Numbered from the stretch's first letter, positions 7,223-16,999 are shown. The stretch is DNA of 64,000 nt from Mucilaginibacter cryoferens (GCF_014205845.1 NZ_JACHCR010000011.1:1-64000); one strand, 5' to 3'. Notes: generated by a model not told the origin, from the letters alone. A program made the numbers and translations.

Positions 7223-8185
7223 ATGAGTACAGTAAATATTCCGCGTCTCGATCTTAACGACTATATAAACGGCAGCGCTGCCGACCGTAAGCAATTTTCG
7301 GATAATATTGGTAAGGCCTTTAACGAAACCGGCTTTGTTACCATCACCAATCACGGTTTAAGCAAGCAACTGATCGATGAGCTTTATAGCCAGGTTAAGG
7401 CGCTTTTTGGATTGCCCGATGCGGTAAAACAGCAATACGAAATTCCTGGGCTGGCCGGTCAGCGTGGTTATACAGGTAAAGGTAAAGAAACAGCCAAAGG
7501 GTTTAAAACACCCGACTTGAAGGAGTTTTGGCAGATAGGCCAAACCGTTACCGATGGCGCTGTTGCTAAAGACTTATATCCCGATAACGTGGTAGTTGAT
7601 GAACTGCCCTCTTTTAACGCGACTACCCTCGAGGTTTATAAAAAACTGGAAGATGCCGGCAAGCACCTGTTACAAGCCATTTCTGTTTATTTAAACCTGC
7701 CCGAAAATTATTTTGATGATAAGGTACATAACGGTAATTCTATACTGCGTACCCTGCACTATTTCCCAATAACAGATCCGGGTTCGGTGCCGGATGATGC
7801 TGTGCGCGCGGGTGCTCATGAGGATATTAATTTGATTACCCTGCTTATAGGTGCCAGTGCCGATGGCCTGGAATTGCTAACCCGTGAGGGCGCCTGGTTT
7901 CCGGTTAAAGCACATGGTGAAGATCTGGTGGTAAATGTGGGCGATATGCTGCAACGCCTAACCAACAATAAATTAAAATCGACCACACACCGGGTGGTTA
8001 ATCCGCCGCGCGAGTTGATGAAACACTCCCGTTTTTCAGTACCTTTCTTCCTACACCCAAAATCGGGCATGGATTTAACCAGTCTGGAATCGTGCATTGA
8101 TGCCAATCATCCTAAACTATATACTGATATCACCGCCGGCGAATACCTGGATGAACGATTGAGAGAGATTGGTTTAAAGATGTAA
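7223..8185 (+). CDS. 2-oxoglutarate/Fe(II) oxygenase, isopenicillin-N-synthase-like
   Basis: A 320-aa non-heme iron oxygenase with both family domains. The N-terminal DIOX_N part (IPRLDLNDY, FVTITNHGL) precedes a jelly-roll 2OG-FeII domain. Iron ligands are visible as His and Asp in GAHEDINLITLL (residue near 200) and a distal His in STTHRVVNP. The 2-oxoglutarate-binding Arg is in SRFSVPFF. Length and motif order match plant-type and bacterial IPNS-like dioxygenases. The substrate cannot be deduced. Monocistronic; it faces away from the DUF6600 gene across a 190-bp divergent region. Confidence 0.92.
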   Translation: MSTVNIPRLDLNDYINGSAADRKQFSDNIGKAFNETGFVTITNHGLSKQLIDELYSQVKALFGLPDAVKQQYEIPGLAGQRGYTGKGKETAKGFKTPDLKEFWQIGQTVTDGAVAKDLYPDNVVVDELPSFNATTLEVYKKLEDAGKHLLQAISVYLNLPENYFDDKVHNGNSILRTLHYFPITDPGSVPDDAVRAGAHEDINLITLLIGASADGLELLTREGAWFPVKAHGEDLVVNVGDMLQRLTNNKLKSTTHRVVNPPRELMKHSRFSVPFFLHPKSGMDLTSLESCIDANHPKLYTDITAGEYLDERLREIGLKM

Positions 8186-8271
8186 GCGGCATAGATCTGC
8201 CTAAAGCATCCGTCATTGGGAGCGGAGTAAAATCCATGTCCTCTGAAGGGGGGAGATAGCAAAGCGGCGAA

Positions 8272-8304
8272 AAACTTACGAAGTTTTTAAAACTTCGTAA
8301 GTTT
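8272..8304. repeat. Perfect palindrome with TTACGAAG core
   Basis: Two 16-bp arms, AAACTTACGAAGTTTT and its complement, flank a single central T. The core TTACGAAG...CTTCGTAA recurs at 46977-47015 with different outer bases. It lies between two convergent genes and may also act as a bidirectional terminator. The rest of 8186-8369 holds purine-rich repeat debris (CACGAAGCAATGAC, shared with the repeats near 55.6 kb). Confidence 0.7.
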
Positions 8305-8369
8305 GGGATCTGCAACTTGTTATGGGTAGACACGAAGCAATGACACTATGTGTTTTGACAATTCCCGAA

Positions 8370-9617
8370 TTAGTTTATCCGGTTTGTGAGTGCTGTTTTT
8401 CGCATCATAATAGTTTCTGCTCCCTGCCTCCTTTTATACAAAACAAAAACACCTGTTGCCAATAAACCAATTGCTCCTTCAATAAAAACGGCTTGCCTTG
8501 GGCCAAGTTCGTTGGCCAGCCAGCCTACCATCAGGCTGCCTACAGGTATCATGCCCTGGTAAGCCATTACATAATAACTGATGGCCCTTGCACGCATGGC
8601 GGGTATGGCATGTGTTTGGATGTAAGTATTAATGGCCGATGTTTGCGCCATCATACCCAAACCTGTAAAACTCATAAATATTAGCGCGAATGGCAATTTG
8701 CCGGCATAGGCTACCATCAGCACGCTTGCGCCAAAAATAAGGCTGGCAATTATAATTATCCTTACCAGGTTTTTATCTGTTTTTAAATTTGCCAGGTAAA
8801 CCGCGCTGATCACCGAACCTACGCCGGCCGCGCTCTCAAACCAGCTGAAGGTTTTGGCATCGCCATTAAAAATATCTTTAGCAAAAATGGGCATCAGGGT
8901 ATTAAACGGTATAACAAACAGGCTGCTTACGGTAAGCATCAGTATAAGGCTGCTCAGATCACGGTCGCCAGATACGTATTTAAAACCATCCTGCAATTCC
9001 TGCCAAATGCCTTTTTGTGGTTTGCCAATTACGGTGGTGTTCAGCTTCATCATAAACAAACAGGCCAGTACCGGTATGTAGCTTAAAAAATTACCGAAGA
9101 AACAAAAGTCCTCTCCAAAGGTGCTTAATATAATGCCCGCCACGGCCGGGCCTGCTATGCGGGCAAAGTTAGTCATGGTAGAGTTTAGGGCGATGGCGTT
9201 GGGGAGGTCGGCCTTATCGTCAACCATTTCTACCATTATAGATTGGCGGCAGGTAACATCAAACGCGTTAATAATGCCCTGCACCAGGCTTAAGCCAATA
9301 ATGGCAGGGATGTTATAAAACTTAAACAATATTAAAAATGCCAGCGCGCCGGCTTGCAGCATTGATACTACCTGTGTAATAACCAATATGCGGTAACGGT
9401 TATGCCTATCAACAATACTACCGGCATAAGGTGCCAGAATAAGCGATGGAATTAAGCTAACAAAACTAACTATACCTAATAATACTGCCGAGCCTGTTAG
9501 CCTGTAAACCAGCCAGCTAACGGCGGTTTTTTGCATCCATGTGCCAATGAGCGAGATAGACTGACCGTAAAAGAACAACTTGAAATTACGGTATTTTAAG
9601 GAGCGGAAAACGTTCAT
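8370..9617 (-). CDS. MFS exporter (MFS_3 / EntS-like)
   Basis: A 415-aa major facilitator with about 12 hydrophobic segments. The N-terminus (FRSLKYRNFKLFFYGQSISLIGTWMQ) and the motif SIVDRHNRYRILVI, the family's loop 2-3 signature, match the MFS_3 group of drug/siderophore exporters. Its start is 142 bp from a divergent LysR gene, and a palindrome lies between them, so it is probably a target of that regulator. Substrate unknown. Confidence 0.88.
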   Translation of the reverse strand: MNVFRSLKYRNFKLFFYGQSISLIGTWMQKTAVSWLVYRLTGSAVLLGIVSFVSLIPSLILAPYAGSIVDRHNRYRILVITQVVSMLQAGALAFLILFKFYNIPAIIGLSLVQGIINAFDVTCRQSIMVEMVDDKADLPNAIALNSTMTNFARIAGPAVAGIILSTFGEDFCFFGNFLSYIPVLACLFMMKLNTTVIGKPQKGIWQELQDGFKYVSGDRDLSSLILMLTVSSLFVIPFNTLMPIFAKDIFNGDAKTFSWFESAAGVGSVISAVYLANLKTDKNLVRIIIIASLIFGASVLMVAYAGKLPFALIFMSFTGLGMMAQTSAINTYIQTHAIPAMRARAISYYVMAYQGMIPVGSLMVGWLANELGPRQAVFIEGAIGLLATGVFVLYKRRQGAETIMMRKTALTNRIN

Positions 9618-9685
9618 TTATTCGATGATAAACAAAGCAAATTCAGGGGAGATCTTAATGCAAGACTATTGAAATTGTTTCTGGT

Positions 9686-9714
9686 ACAAATATCGGGCTT
9701 AATGATATATTTGT
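9686..9714 (+). promoter_or_regulatory. LysR-type operator/promoter in MFS-LysR divergent region
   Basis: ACAAATATC (9686-9694) and GATATATTTGT (9704-9714) form an inverted repeat around 9 nt, with core ATATC-N9-GATAT, fitting the T-N11-A layout of LysR operators. The right arm contains TATATTTG (9706-9713), a Bacteroidota -7 element directed toward the LysR gene, so binding there would autorepress. Inference from symmetry and position. Confidence 0.55.
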
Positions 9715-9759
9715 AAAATAGATTGTTTTAATGATATTGATAGATAAAAACGATTGGTT

Positions 9760-10644
9760 ATGGAAATAAGACAATTGCAGTATTTTGTTAAAGCTGCCGA
9801 AACAATGAACTTTACCGAGGCCGCCGCCGCGGTGTTTATTACCCAAAGCACCTTATCGCAACAAATAAAACAGCTGGAAGATGAGTTGGGTATGTTGCTG
9901 TTTGACAGGATAGGCCGCCATGTACGTATCACCGAGGCCGGGCATATATTTTTAACCCATGCCAGCAAAATATTAAACGAAGTACAAAAGGGAAAACAGG
10001 CCATTACCGAACTCAACAATGCCGCAACCGGCGAGTTAAACCTCGGGGTATCCTACGCGTTTACGTCGCTGCTTTTACCGGCTCTCGCCCCTTTCTCCAC
10101 TAAATATCCGGGTATCAAGATCATTATTTCTTATGGTAGCCCCGAGGAGCTGGAGAAAAAACTGCGCCTGGCCGAGCTGGATATGATACTGGCTTTCCAC
10201 AACCAGTCTGACGATGAAGACCTGGAGATGCAGGTGCTTTTCAGCAGCAGTATTGTGATGGTTGTTGCCAAAAATAACCCGCTGGCCAAACTGGAAAAAA
10301 TAAGTTTGGAAGAGCTGGCTCAGCAGGAGCTGATACTGCCGGGTAAAGGCTTTAGCTCTCGCGAGTTTATTAACGGCTTATTCTACAAAAGCAAAATAGT
10401 GCCTAATATCCGTATCGAGTTGAATGACATGCATTCGCTGCTCTCACTTATACAAGATGGGCATTGGGCAACCGTACTTAACGAAAAGGCATTAATAGGC
10501 TGGGATAAAGTAGCAGCTGTGCCCATTATTGCCAAGGGTATTAAAAGGCAATCGTACATCTTGTGGCAAAAAGGAGTTTACCGCAAAAAGGCGGCTATTT
10601 TATTTATTGAACAATTGGTGGCGGTTATGGGCAACGAAGAGTAG
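9760..10644 (+). CDS. LysR-family transcriptional regulator
   Basis: A 294-aa LTTR with an N-terminal winged HTH (MEIRQLQYFVKAAETMNFTEAAAAVFITQSTLSQQIKQLEDELG, described here by its first residues MEIRQLQYF and the helix ITQSTLSQQI) and a C-terminal periplasmic-binding-like effector domain (LNLGVSYAFTSLLLPALA). I start at the ATG at 9760 rather than 9754 because the family begins with MEIRQL. Divergent from the MFS exporter, which is the natural target. The coinducer is unknown; resemblance to CynR/OxyR-like short LTTRs is general only. Confidence 0.92.
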   Translation: MEIRQLQYFVKAAETMNFTEAAAAVFITQSTLSQQIKQLEDELGMLLFDRIGRHVRITEAGHIFLTHASKILNEVQKGKQAITELNNAATGELNLGVSYAFTSLLLPALAPFSTKYPGIKIIISYGSPEELEKKLRLAELDMILAFHNQSDDEDLEMQVLFSSSIVMVVAKNNPLAKLEKISLEELAQQELILPGKGFSSREFINGLFYKSKIVPNIRIELNDMHSLLSLIQDGHWATVLNEKALIGWDKVAAVPIIAKGIKRQSYILWQKGVYRKKAAILFIEQLVAVMGNEE

Positions 10645-10849
10645 GGTAATATTATAATTTTGTTATATGATGGCGTGGCTCTCTTCCGGGGCGAAAATTT
10701 GTTAACGATTTTTTCTACAAAACTATTGATCCTGTGGATCAAGGCAAAATCACTTAAAGATGTGCATAATCTAGTGTATCGCCCGGGCTTATAATACCTA
10801 TCTCCCTTAATTTCTGTATTATTGATCTATAATCCCTATTCCTTGTAAT

Positions 10850-11527
10850 ATGATACAGTATTTAAAAGAAAATGAGCGCAAGGTTATTATTAACGGGCTT
10901 ATATTATCGGTGCTGCTGTTGATCTGTTGGTCGGTAGGTACAAAATTATTTTTCCCCGGCTTATCTAAAAACATGCTCACCATGCTGTCCCGGTTAACGT
11001 TCTGGCTGTATTTTGGATTGATATATCTTTACGTAGCCAGGGTAGAAAAACGATCTCTTTTATTATGGTCTGATAAGAGTTATCCGGTAGGTTATTACAT
11101 ACTATCTGTAATAGTTCTTTTACTGGTTATTATGTTTGGCGGAGGCATTATTGGAGTAGTTCTTGAGCTGCTGGGTATGCTTAAAATTAGTAAAACCATT
11201 ATTTGGATGCAAAATTTAAGTACCCCTATAAAGATTTTTGGGGCAATTACCGCCGGACTTTTAGAAGAACTGATATTTAGGGGGTATATGATGCCAAGGT
11301 TGGAGCTTTTGTTAAAAAACAAATATTTACCAATTATTATTTCCACACTCATTTTCGGCTTGGCACATATAGGGTATGGTACTTTTGTTAATGTTTTAAT
11401 CCCTATGTTTATCGGGCTGGTGTTTGCCTGTCATTATTACAAATACCGCAATATCAAAATTTTGATCATTTGCCATACATTGATAGATTTAAACGCCTTA
11501 CTAACGCCGGGGCTGATCAAACATTAA
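10850..11527 (+). CDS. CPBP-family intramembrane glutamic protease (Abi/CAAX-like)
   Basis: A 225-aa membrane protein with about six to seven hydrophobic segments. The CPBP signature is clear: EELIFRGY (EExxxR, residues near 138-145), followed by FGLAHIGYG and a C-terminal HTLIDLNAL supplying the conserved histidines. Members cleave prenylated or other membrane proteins or protect against bacteriocins; the substrate here is unknown. It stands alone; the 205 bp upstream hold no gene and no certain promoter. Confidence 0.88.
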   Translation: MIQYLKENERKVIINGLILSVLLLICWSVGTKLFFPGLSKNMLTMLSRLTFWLYFGLIYLYVARVEKRSLLLWSDKSYPVGYYILSVIVLLLVIMFGGGIIGVVLELLGMLKISKTIIWMQNLSTPIKIFGAITAGLLEELIFRGYMMPRLELLLKNKYLPIIISTLIFGLAHIGYGTFVNVLIPMFIGLVFACHYYKYRNIKILIICHTLIDLNALLTPGLIKH

Positions 11528-11621
11528 CGGAGATTCTAACTACGGTGAAAGTACAAGTAAGCCGCCGAAGGCGGTTTAAACAACTCGTGTAATTCGAAAA
11601 AATCTGTGATAATTAGTGTTG

Positions 11622-12107
11622 TTACTTTTTTATCTCTTCCTGTATAGCGCGTAAAAACTCGTTGGCGTGTTGCGAGCCTATAATGTAAACCATGCCGTCC
11701 CTATCGGTTAAATGGATGGCTTCGCTGCCGGCGGCGTAAAAACGAATGGTGCCTTTGGTATGCAGGTTATATACGGGGTTGTTAAAAAGGTAGCGGCTGT
11801 ATGATGCTTTCTCTACTTTTATAATGCCGTTAAGGTCTATTTTTACAATGCGGGTGGTCCACAAACCGGCAAGGCGGATGCTCTTGTTTTCTACGCGGGT
11901 GCTAAAATGCAGTAGAAAGCCCATAATAATAGAGATGATGATAATGGCAAAACCTACCAGCACCAGCAAATTGCCATTATGCTCGCTCTCGTCGGTAAAA
12001 AAGTATGCTGCAAAGCAAAACATGGCCAAAACAAGACGGATGGTAATAGGGATAAACTCCCGGCCCAGGTATTGCTTTTCTACAAATACAGTTTTCTCGC
12101 TCATCAT
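11622..12107 (-). CDS. Membrane protein with PH-like C-terminal domain
   Basis: A 161-aa protein with two closely spaced transmembrane segments (IRLVLAMFCFAAYFF and LLVLVGFAIIIISIIMGFLL) followed by a beta-rich cytoplasmic part (IRLAGLWTTRIVKIDLNGIIKVEKA...DRDGMVYIIGSQ...FLRAIQ). This is the pattern of bacterial PH/YdbS-like domains. The ATG overlaps the tilS stop as ATGA, so it is translationally coupled to tilS. Role unknown. A short GC hairpin (AAGCCGCC/GGCGGTTT, 11561-11578) lies past the stop. Confidence 0.75.
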   Translation of the reverse strand: MMSEKTVFVEKQYLGREFIPITIRLVLAMFCFAAYFFTDESEHNGNLLVLVGFAIIIISIIMGFLLHFSTRVENKSIRLAGLWTTRIVKIDLNGIIKVEKASYSRYLFNNPVYNLHTKGTIRFYAAGSEAIHLTDRDGMVYIIGSQHANEFLRAIQEEIKK

Positions 12108-13435
12108 AGTTTGTACAATTCGAAGATAGTAACTTTTTTAGTGTTATTGTTTACTTTATACCTTTCGTCCATACGGTAGCCGGCTACCCAAATAATATCG
12201 CCATTGCCGTTAACCAATATTGGTACTTCTTGCTTTTGGTGCAGCGATAATTTCTGGTTAATAAAATAATCGCTCAGTTTTTTTCGCCCCTTCATCCCCA
12301 TTGGGCAAAAATAATCACCCTCCTGCCATGCCCTTACCGTTAGCGGATAAGTTAACAGGTCCCTGTCTGCCGATGTGGCCAAAGGATTATCCTTTACAAT
12401 CAGCGGGCTATCATCATGCAGTAAGTTAAGTTTGTATTCGCCATAATTAACTTCATGCTCATGTTCCAATATATGCACCGCTTCCGGCTCCGCTTTTCTT
12501 TTTTTAATGATCAGCCTGTCGCGGTCAAGTACCAGCAGGTAATCTGTCGATTCAAAGACCCGTCCGGAGTGCTTATCTAAAACCGACAGTACATCATCAA
12601 CGGCGGTTTCATTAAATCCGTATTCCTGTAGTAACTTAAACAGTAGTAAGCGGGCAGGGTTTAATCGCTTAACATCGGCAATTAACAAAAAGGTTTCGTT
12701 GTTGCCTTGTTGTATAATGGTTTGCCTTAATGCCGTTACCTGGTTTTCCAATAAGAGTTCCAGATCGCGAAAATGTTTCAGGTTGTTTTCAAAAGTTTTT
12801 TCGAGCGATGGGTTTAACTCCTTTAGTTTGGGTACCACCTCCAGCCGTATTTTGTTACGGGCATATTTTGCAGACGCGTTGGAGCTGTCTTCCACAAAAT
12901 CCAGGTGGTTTGCTGCAATAATGGTAGCAATCTCGTCGCGCTGTAAAAATAGCAAGGGGCGTACAAGAGGGCCATTCTTGGGCAATATGCCATGCAGGCC
13001 GGCAATGCCGGTACCGCGGGTAAGGTTCAACAATATAGTTTCAATCGCATCGTTTTGGTGGTGTGCAAGCGCAGTAGCCTGGTAGTCATGTTGCTGGCTT
13101 AAAGTATCAAACCATTGGTAACGCAAATTGCGGGCGGCCATCTGTATAGATATTTTATTAGTGGCAGCATAGCTTATGGTATTAAAATTGATGGTGTGGA
13201 AGGGAACCCTTAATTTACCGGCAAGGTTGTTGCAAAATTCCTGATCGCGCAGTGCTTCGGCCCCCCGTAATTGAAAATTGCAGTGGGCAATACTAAAATT
13301 GATGCCCGCCGCTTTTAACAGGTGTACCATTAAAACAGAATCCATACCACCACTTACAGCAGCCAATACCTTGCTGTTTGGGTTAAACAAGGTATTTTGT
13401 TCAATAAAATTAATAAACTGAGTAACTGGTAGCAT
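12104..13435 (-). CDS. tilS: tRNA(Ile)-lysidine synthetase TilS
   Basis: Essential enzyme that converts the wobble C34 of tRNA-Ile(CAU) to lysidine using ATP. The N-terminal PP-loop SGGMDS (residues 28-33) binds ATP. The motifs AHCNFQLRG, ALAHHQNDAIETILLNLTRGTG and GPLVRPLL typify TilS, and the C-terminal domain (VRAWQEGDYFCPMGMKGRKKLSDYF) recognises tRNA. At 443 aa it is the normal full length. The next gene overlaps its stop by 4 bp. The start lies 45 bp from the divergent OstA-like gene, so two promoters share a very short space. Confidence 0.97.
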   Translation of the reverse strand: MLPVTQFINFIEQNTLFNPNSKVLAAVSGGMDSVLMVHLLKAAGINFSIAHCNFQLRGAEALRDQEFCNNLAGKLRVPFHTINFNTISYAATNKISIQMAARNLRYQWFDTLSQQHDYQATALAHHQNDAIETILLNLTRGTGIAGLHGILPKNGPLVRPLLFLQRDEIATIIAANHLDFVEDSSNASAKYARNKIRLEVVPKLKELNPSLEKTFENNLKHFRDLELLLENQVTALRQTIIQQGNNETFLLIADVKRLNPARLLLFKLLQEYGFNETAVDDVLSVLDKHSGRVFESTDYLLVLDRDRLIIKKRKAEPEAVHILEHEHEVNYGEYKLNLLHDDSPLIVKDNPLATSADRDLLTYPLTVRAWQEGDYFCPMGMKGRKKLSDYFINQKLSLHQKQEVPILVNGNGDIIWVAGYRMDERYKVNNNTKKVTIFELYKL

Positions 13436-13480
13436 TCATCAAAATTATTAATTTAATAACCCCAACAAAAAACTAATTTT

Positions 13481-16048
13481 GTGGCAGTGAGAAAATATGT
13501 TTTAAGCTTTTTGTTATTGATGATGGCGGCCACAGTTATGGGGCAAAAAAAATCAATTGTAAATTTAATACAATCAGAAAGCAGTACCCGTACCATTATA
13601 GCCGGGCGCAATGTTATTAAAGTTTACAAAGGAGTTTTTAAACAGGATTATTCCATTTTAAGGTCAGACAGCGCTTACTTTTATCCGCAGGATAACGCTT
13701 TCGACGCTTTTAGTAATGTTAATATTAACCAGGGCGATACGCTTAATATTTATTCGGATAAGTTAAATTACAACGGCAATACCAAAATTGCCATTTTAAC
13801 CAATAACGTTAAAATGGTTGATAAGGATGCTACGCTGATTACCGATTATCTTACCTATAACACCGCTACGCGCATTGGCACCTATACCGGCGGTGGTAAA
13901 TTAATTAATAAAGACAACGTACTTACCAGCAAAAACGGCTATTATTTTGCGCAGTCGCGCGATTCGTACTTTAGGTATGATGTGGTTTTAACTACGGTTG
14001 ACGCCATTATTAAAACCGATACCATGAAATACAATTCGGGTACCCGGATCTCGTACTTTTTTGGTCCCACCAACATTTACGGTAAAAAAGATAAAGATAC
14101 TTTGTATACCGAAAACGGTTTATACAATACTGTTATTGAGCAGGCTCGTTTTGGTAAAAAAAACCAATACAGGCAGGGTACAAAATCATTAAAGGGAGAT
14201 AGTTTATTTTACGATAAATTAAAGGGATATGGCCGTGCGGTTAAAAACGTAGTTTTTGTTGATAAAGAACAAAAGATAACCATGTATGGCGACCTGGCCG
14301 AATACTTTAAAGCCGGCGAGCGTACCATTATTACCCAAAATCCTTACATGGTATTAATTACCGAGCAAAAGGATAGTACCAAAACAGATTCTGTTGCTCC
14401 CCCTGCCCCACTTGCTAAAGGTAAAACCAAAACAATAAAAGCCCCGGCCAATACCATGAAGATAACCAACATGGATAACCTGGCCGGTAACCTGAAGCCC
14501 AATGGCCTGGTTACAAAAAAAGATTCGACCCAGGTTGATTTGGCCGTACGCAAGGTAGTAGCGGGAGGTAGTACTGTTACCCCGGGGCAAATTAAAAACG
14601 TAACAGACCTGGTAAATATGGCCGGGCAGATAAAGCCAAACCTCAGCAAAAAAGATTCGGCGAGGGTAGATTCGGCTGTTAAAGTAATTTCTACAAAAGC
14701 TAAAAATACAAAGCCGGAAGATGCCAAAAAGCAAATAGCCAGCCTGGCGCAGGTTGCAGCCTCAATAAAGCCGGGTAAGGAGATCAAAAATTTTAAAGCC
14801 CCTGCAGATACCGCTAAAGCAGGCAATGTGAAGCGCGATTCTGTTTATATGACCGCCGATACACTGGAAACCTGGATAACTACCTATAAAGAACAAAAAA
14901 TTTACCAGGAAAAACAACGCAAGGCTTACGCCTTTGTTCGTGATACATCGGCCGCAGCCCGCAAAGCAACTGTCGAAAATAAAAAGAACGAGAAAAAGCT
15001 GATAGCCCGCAGAATTTCGATTCCTAGCGATACCACTTACAGGCACCGCGATTTGTTCGGTCATCCTAAAATAAAAGTTGATTCGGCACAAGTAAAAAAG
15101 GATAAGCTATCGGCCATCAGGAAAGCCAAACAGGATAGTATCAGGGCCGAGGATTATAAACGCGACCCGGTATTTGCGCAGCGACCTATTAATTTAAAAG
15201 ATACCGCCCGCGTAAGGATATTGATAGCGCACCACAATGCCAAACTGTTTAAATCTGATTTACAAGGCAAGGCCGACTCTATTTTTTACAGCAACAGCGA
15301 CTCTACCATCCGGTGTTATGTAAAACCTATGTTTTGGGCACAGGGCTCGCAACTATCCGGCGATACCGTATACCTGCAAATGCGGAACAAGAAAATGGAT
15401 AACATAGAGCTGTTTCCATCGGCATTTATTGTAAATATAGATAAAAACGATTCGCTGCACTTTAACCAGATGGGTGGCAAAAAAATGCGGGGATTTTTTA
15501 AAAACGACAAGCTGGAGCGTATGTACACCGTTGGGAATGCCGAAAGTATTTACTTTAAGCGTGATAGCGCCACCAATGTGGTTGAGGGAATAGAGCGATC
15601 GCTTAGTAGCCGTATGCGTATTTCATTCGCCAATAATAAAGTAACCAACCTGCTGGCTCAAACCAAGCCCGAAAACAAATACCTGCCTTTAAAAAAGGTA
15701 ACAGAAGATGATAAAATACTAAAAGGCTTTATCTGGAAACCCAAAGACAGGCCGGTATCAAAAGAATCTATCATCCCATCGCATCATAAGAAAGCAGCGG
15801 TTACTAAAGCTTCTGCAAAGGGCGCTACTTTAAATGGAGGTACACCAGCGAAGGGCACAGCTCCCGATAGTTTAAAGAAGCCTTTATTAACAGGTAAGGA
15901 TAGTTTGCTTAAAATAGATACCACAAAGCTAAATACTATTAAAGCCGGCAAGGATACTATTAAAGCGCCGGCTGTAGTTAAGCCCCCTGCGCCGGTTAAA
16001 GCAGTGAAGGATTCTACTAAAAGCCAGGCTAAAAAGCCCGATTTGTAG
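13481..16048 (+). CDS. OstA/LptA-like outer-membrane biogenesis protein with long tail
   Basis: An 855-aa protein with a signal peptide (AVRKYVLSFLLLMMAATVMGQ). The N-terminal 270 residues show repeated OstA/LptA beta-jellyroll elements (DTLNIYSDKLNYNGNTKIAILTNNVKM, DATLITDYLTYNTATRIG), the fold that forms the periplasmic LPS bridge. The rest is Lys/Asp/Ser/Ala-rich with KKDSxxVD repeats and a second beta-rich region (LSGDTVYLQMRNKKMDNIELF), ending in a Pro/Lys tail. Start codon is GTG at 13481; no in-frame ATG precedes the signal peptide. Most likely part of LPS transport to the outer membrane in Bacteroidota; the extended tail has no known role. Confidence 0.8.
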   Translation: MAVRKYVLSFLLLMMAATVMGQKKSIVNLIQSESSTRTIIAGRNVIKVYKGVFKQDYSILRSDSAYFYPQDNAFDAFSNVNINQGDTLNIYSDKLNYNGNTKIAILTNNVKMVDKDATLITDYLTYNTATRIGTYTGGGKLINKDNVLTSKNGYYFAQSRDSYFRYDVVLTTVDAIIKTDTMKYNSGTRISYFFGPTNIYGKKDKDTLYTENGLYNTVIEQARFGKKNQYRQGTKSLKGDSLFYDKLKGYGRAVKNVVFVDKEQKITMYGDLAEYFKAGERTIITQNPYMVLITEQKDSTKTDSVAPPAPLAKGKTKTIKAPANTMKITNMDNLAGNLKPNGLVTKKDSTQVDLAVRKVVAGGSTVTPGQIKNVTDLVNMAGQIKPNLSKKDSARVDSAVKVISTKAKNTKPEDAKKQIASLAQVAASIKPGKEIKNFKAPADTAKAGNVKRDSVYMTADTLETWITTYKEQKIYQEKQRKAYAFVRDTSAAARKATVENKKNEKKLIARRISIPSDTTYRHRDLFGHPKIKVDSAQVKKDKLSAIRKAKQDSIRAEDYKRDPVFAQRPINLKDTARVRILIAHHNAKLFKSDLQGKADSIFYSNSDSTIRCYVKPMFWAQGSQLSGDTVYLQMRNKKMDNIELFPSAFIVNIDKNDSLHFNQMGGKKMRGFFKNDKLERMYTVGNAESIYFKRDSATNVVEGIERSLSSRMRISFANNKVTNLLAQTKPENKYLPLKKVTEDDKILKGFIWKPKDRPVSKESIIPSHHKKAAVTKASAKGATLNGGTPAKGTAPDSLKKPLLTGKDSLLKIDTTKLNTIKAGKDTIKAPAVVKPPAPVKAVKDSTKSQAKKPDL

Positions 16049-16078
16049 TATTGTAAACCAATAAGCTGTGCGGGGATT

Positions 16079-16774
16079 TTAAAGGGCGGTATCCAGCGTT
16101 AGGGTAAATAGTTTTTCGTAATTTACGATACTTATTTTTTTGCCATTGGTGGTGATAATGTTTTCCTGCAATAACTCATTTACCATTCTGAAAACGGTTT
16201 CGTAGGTTGCACCGGCATAAGAAGCCAGGTCCTGGCGGGTTAATTCAATATCTATATGGCCCTCACTGTTGGTGCCAAACTGATCTTTAAGGGATATTAA
16301 AGCCTGGGCAATTCTGCCTTTAACGGGCATGTGGGCCAGGTTGCGCATCTTCCGCTCGGCTTCCTGCAATTCGTCGGCAAAAAACAACATCAGCTGGTAC
16401 ATAAACTGGGGGTTTACTTTCAGCGATGATTCAAAAAACTCCATATCAAGGTAACATACAATGCCCGGCTCCAGCGCCGTGGCCGAAATAGGATAGTGTG
16501 TATTGTGTTTCCCCAAAACCCTGTGCCCAAATATGGCTCCTTTGTTGGCAAACCGAATAATGAGTTCTTTATCTGTGCCCCATTTTTTATGAACCTTTAC
16601 ATTTCCTTCGTAAACAAAGTAAATTCCGGTAACGGGGTCGCCTTCGTTAAAAATAACCTGCCCTTTTTTAACAACAATGTTCTTTTTGTTGGCCGCAATG
16701 GCCGGCAGCCACTCTTTTATGCAGTTTTTGCATAAAAAACAAGTTTGATTATCGCATTGGGCGTTTTTCTTCAT
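16079..16774 (-). CDS. Crp/Fnr-family regulator with N-terminal Cys cluster
   Basis: A 231-aa cyclic-nucleotide-binding-fold regulator with C-terminal HTH. The N-terminus carries Cys7, 12, 15 and 18 (C-x4-C-x2-C-x2-C), and Cys107 lies in the beta-roll, resembling the FNR arrangement that holds an oxygen-sensitive [4Fe-4S] cluster. The recognition helix YAGATYETVFRMVNEL keeps the Glu and Arg that contact TGA half-sites (FNR has ETISR). It is divergent from the nitrate locus across 442 bp that contain a TGAT-N4-ATCA site, so control of nitrate genes by oxygen or nitrogen oxide is likely. Cluster binding is inference. Confidence 0.87.
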   Translation of the reverse strand: MKKNAQCDNQTCFLCKNCIKEWLPAIAANKKNIVVKKGQVIFNEGDPVTGIYFVYEGNVKVHKKWGTDKELIIRFANKGAIFGHRVLGKHNTHYPISATALEPGIVCYLDMEFFESSLKVNPQFMYQLMLFFADELQEAERKMRNLAHMPVKGRIAQALISLKDQFGTNSEGHIDIELTRQDLASYAGATYETVFRMVNELLQENIITTNGKKISIVNYEKLFTLTLDTAL

Positions 16775-16999
16775 TTTAAAGTTGTCAATTTCTGCTCTTT
16801 GTGTTATGAGTAGTCTTAAAAATTATATTTTTTACGAGACAAATCAATTTTAAGATTGTTTAATTCGATATTTTTTGATTTTAGACTGAATTTGTTGCAA
16901 ATTATTCATTTTTTATCGCACTAAAAATTATCAAAAACACATTTTGGTAATTTTATAAGGTGTTTGTTTTGAATTTTTAGTAAAAAATCAACATTTATA

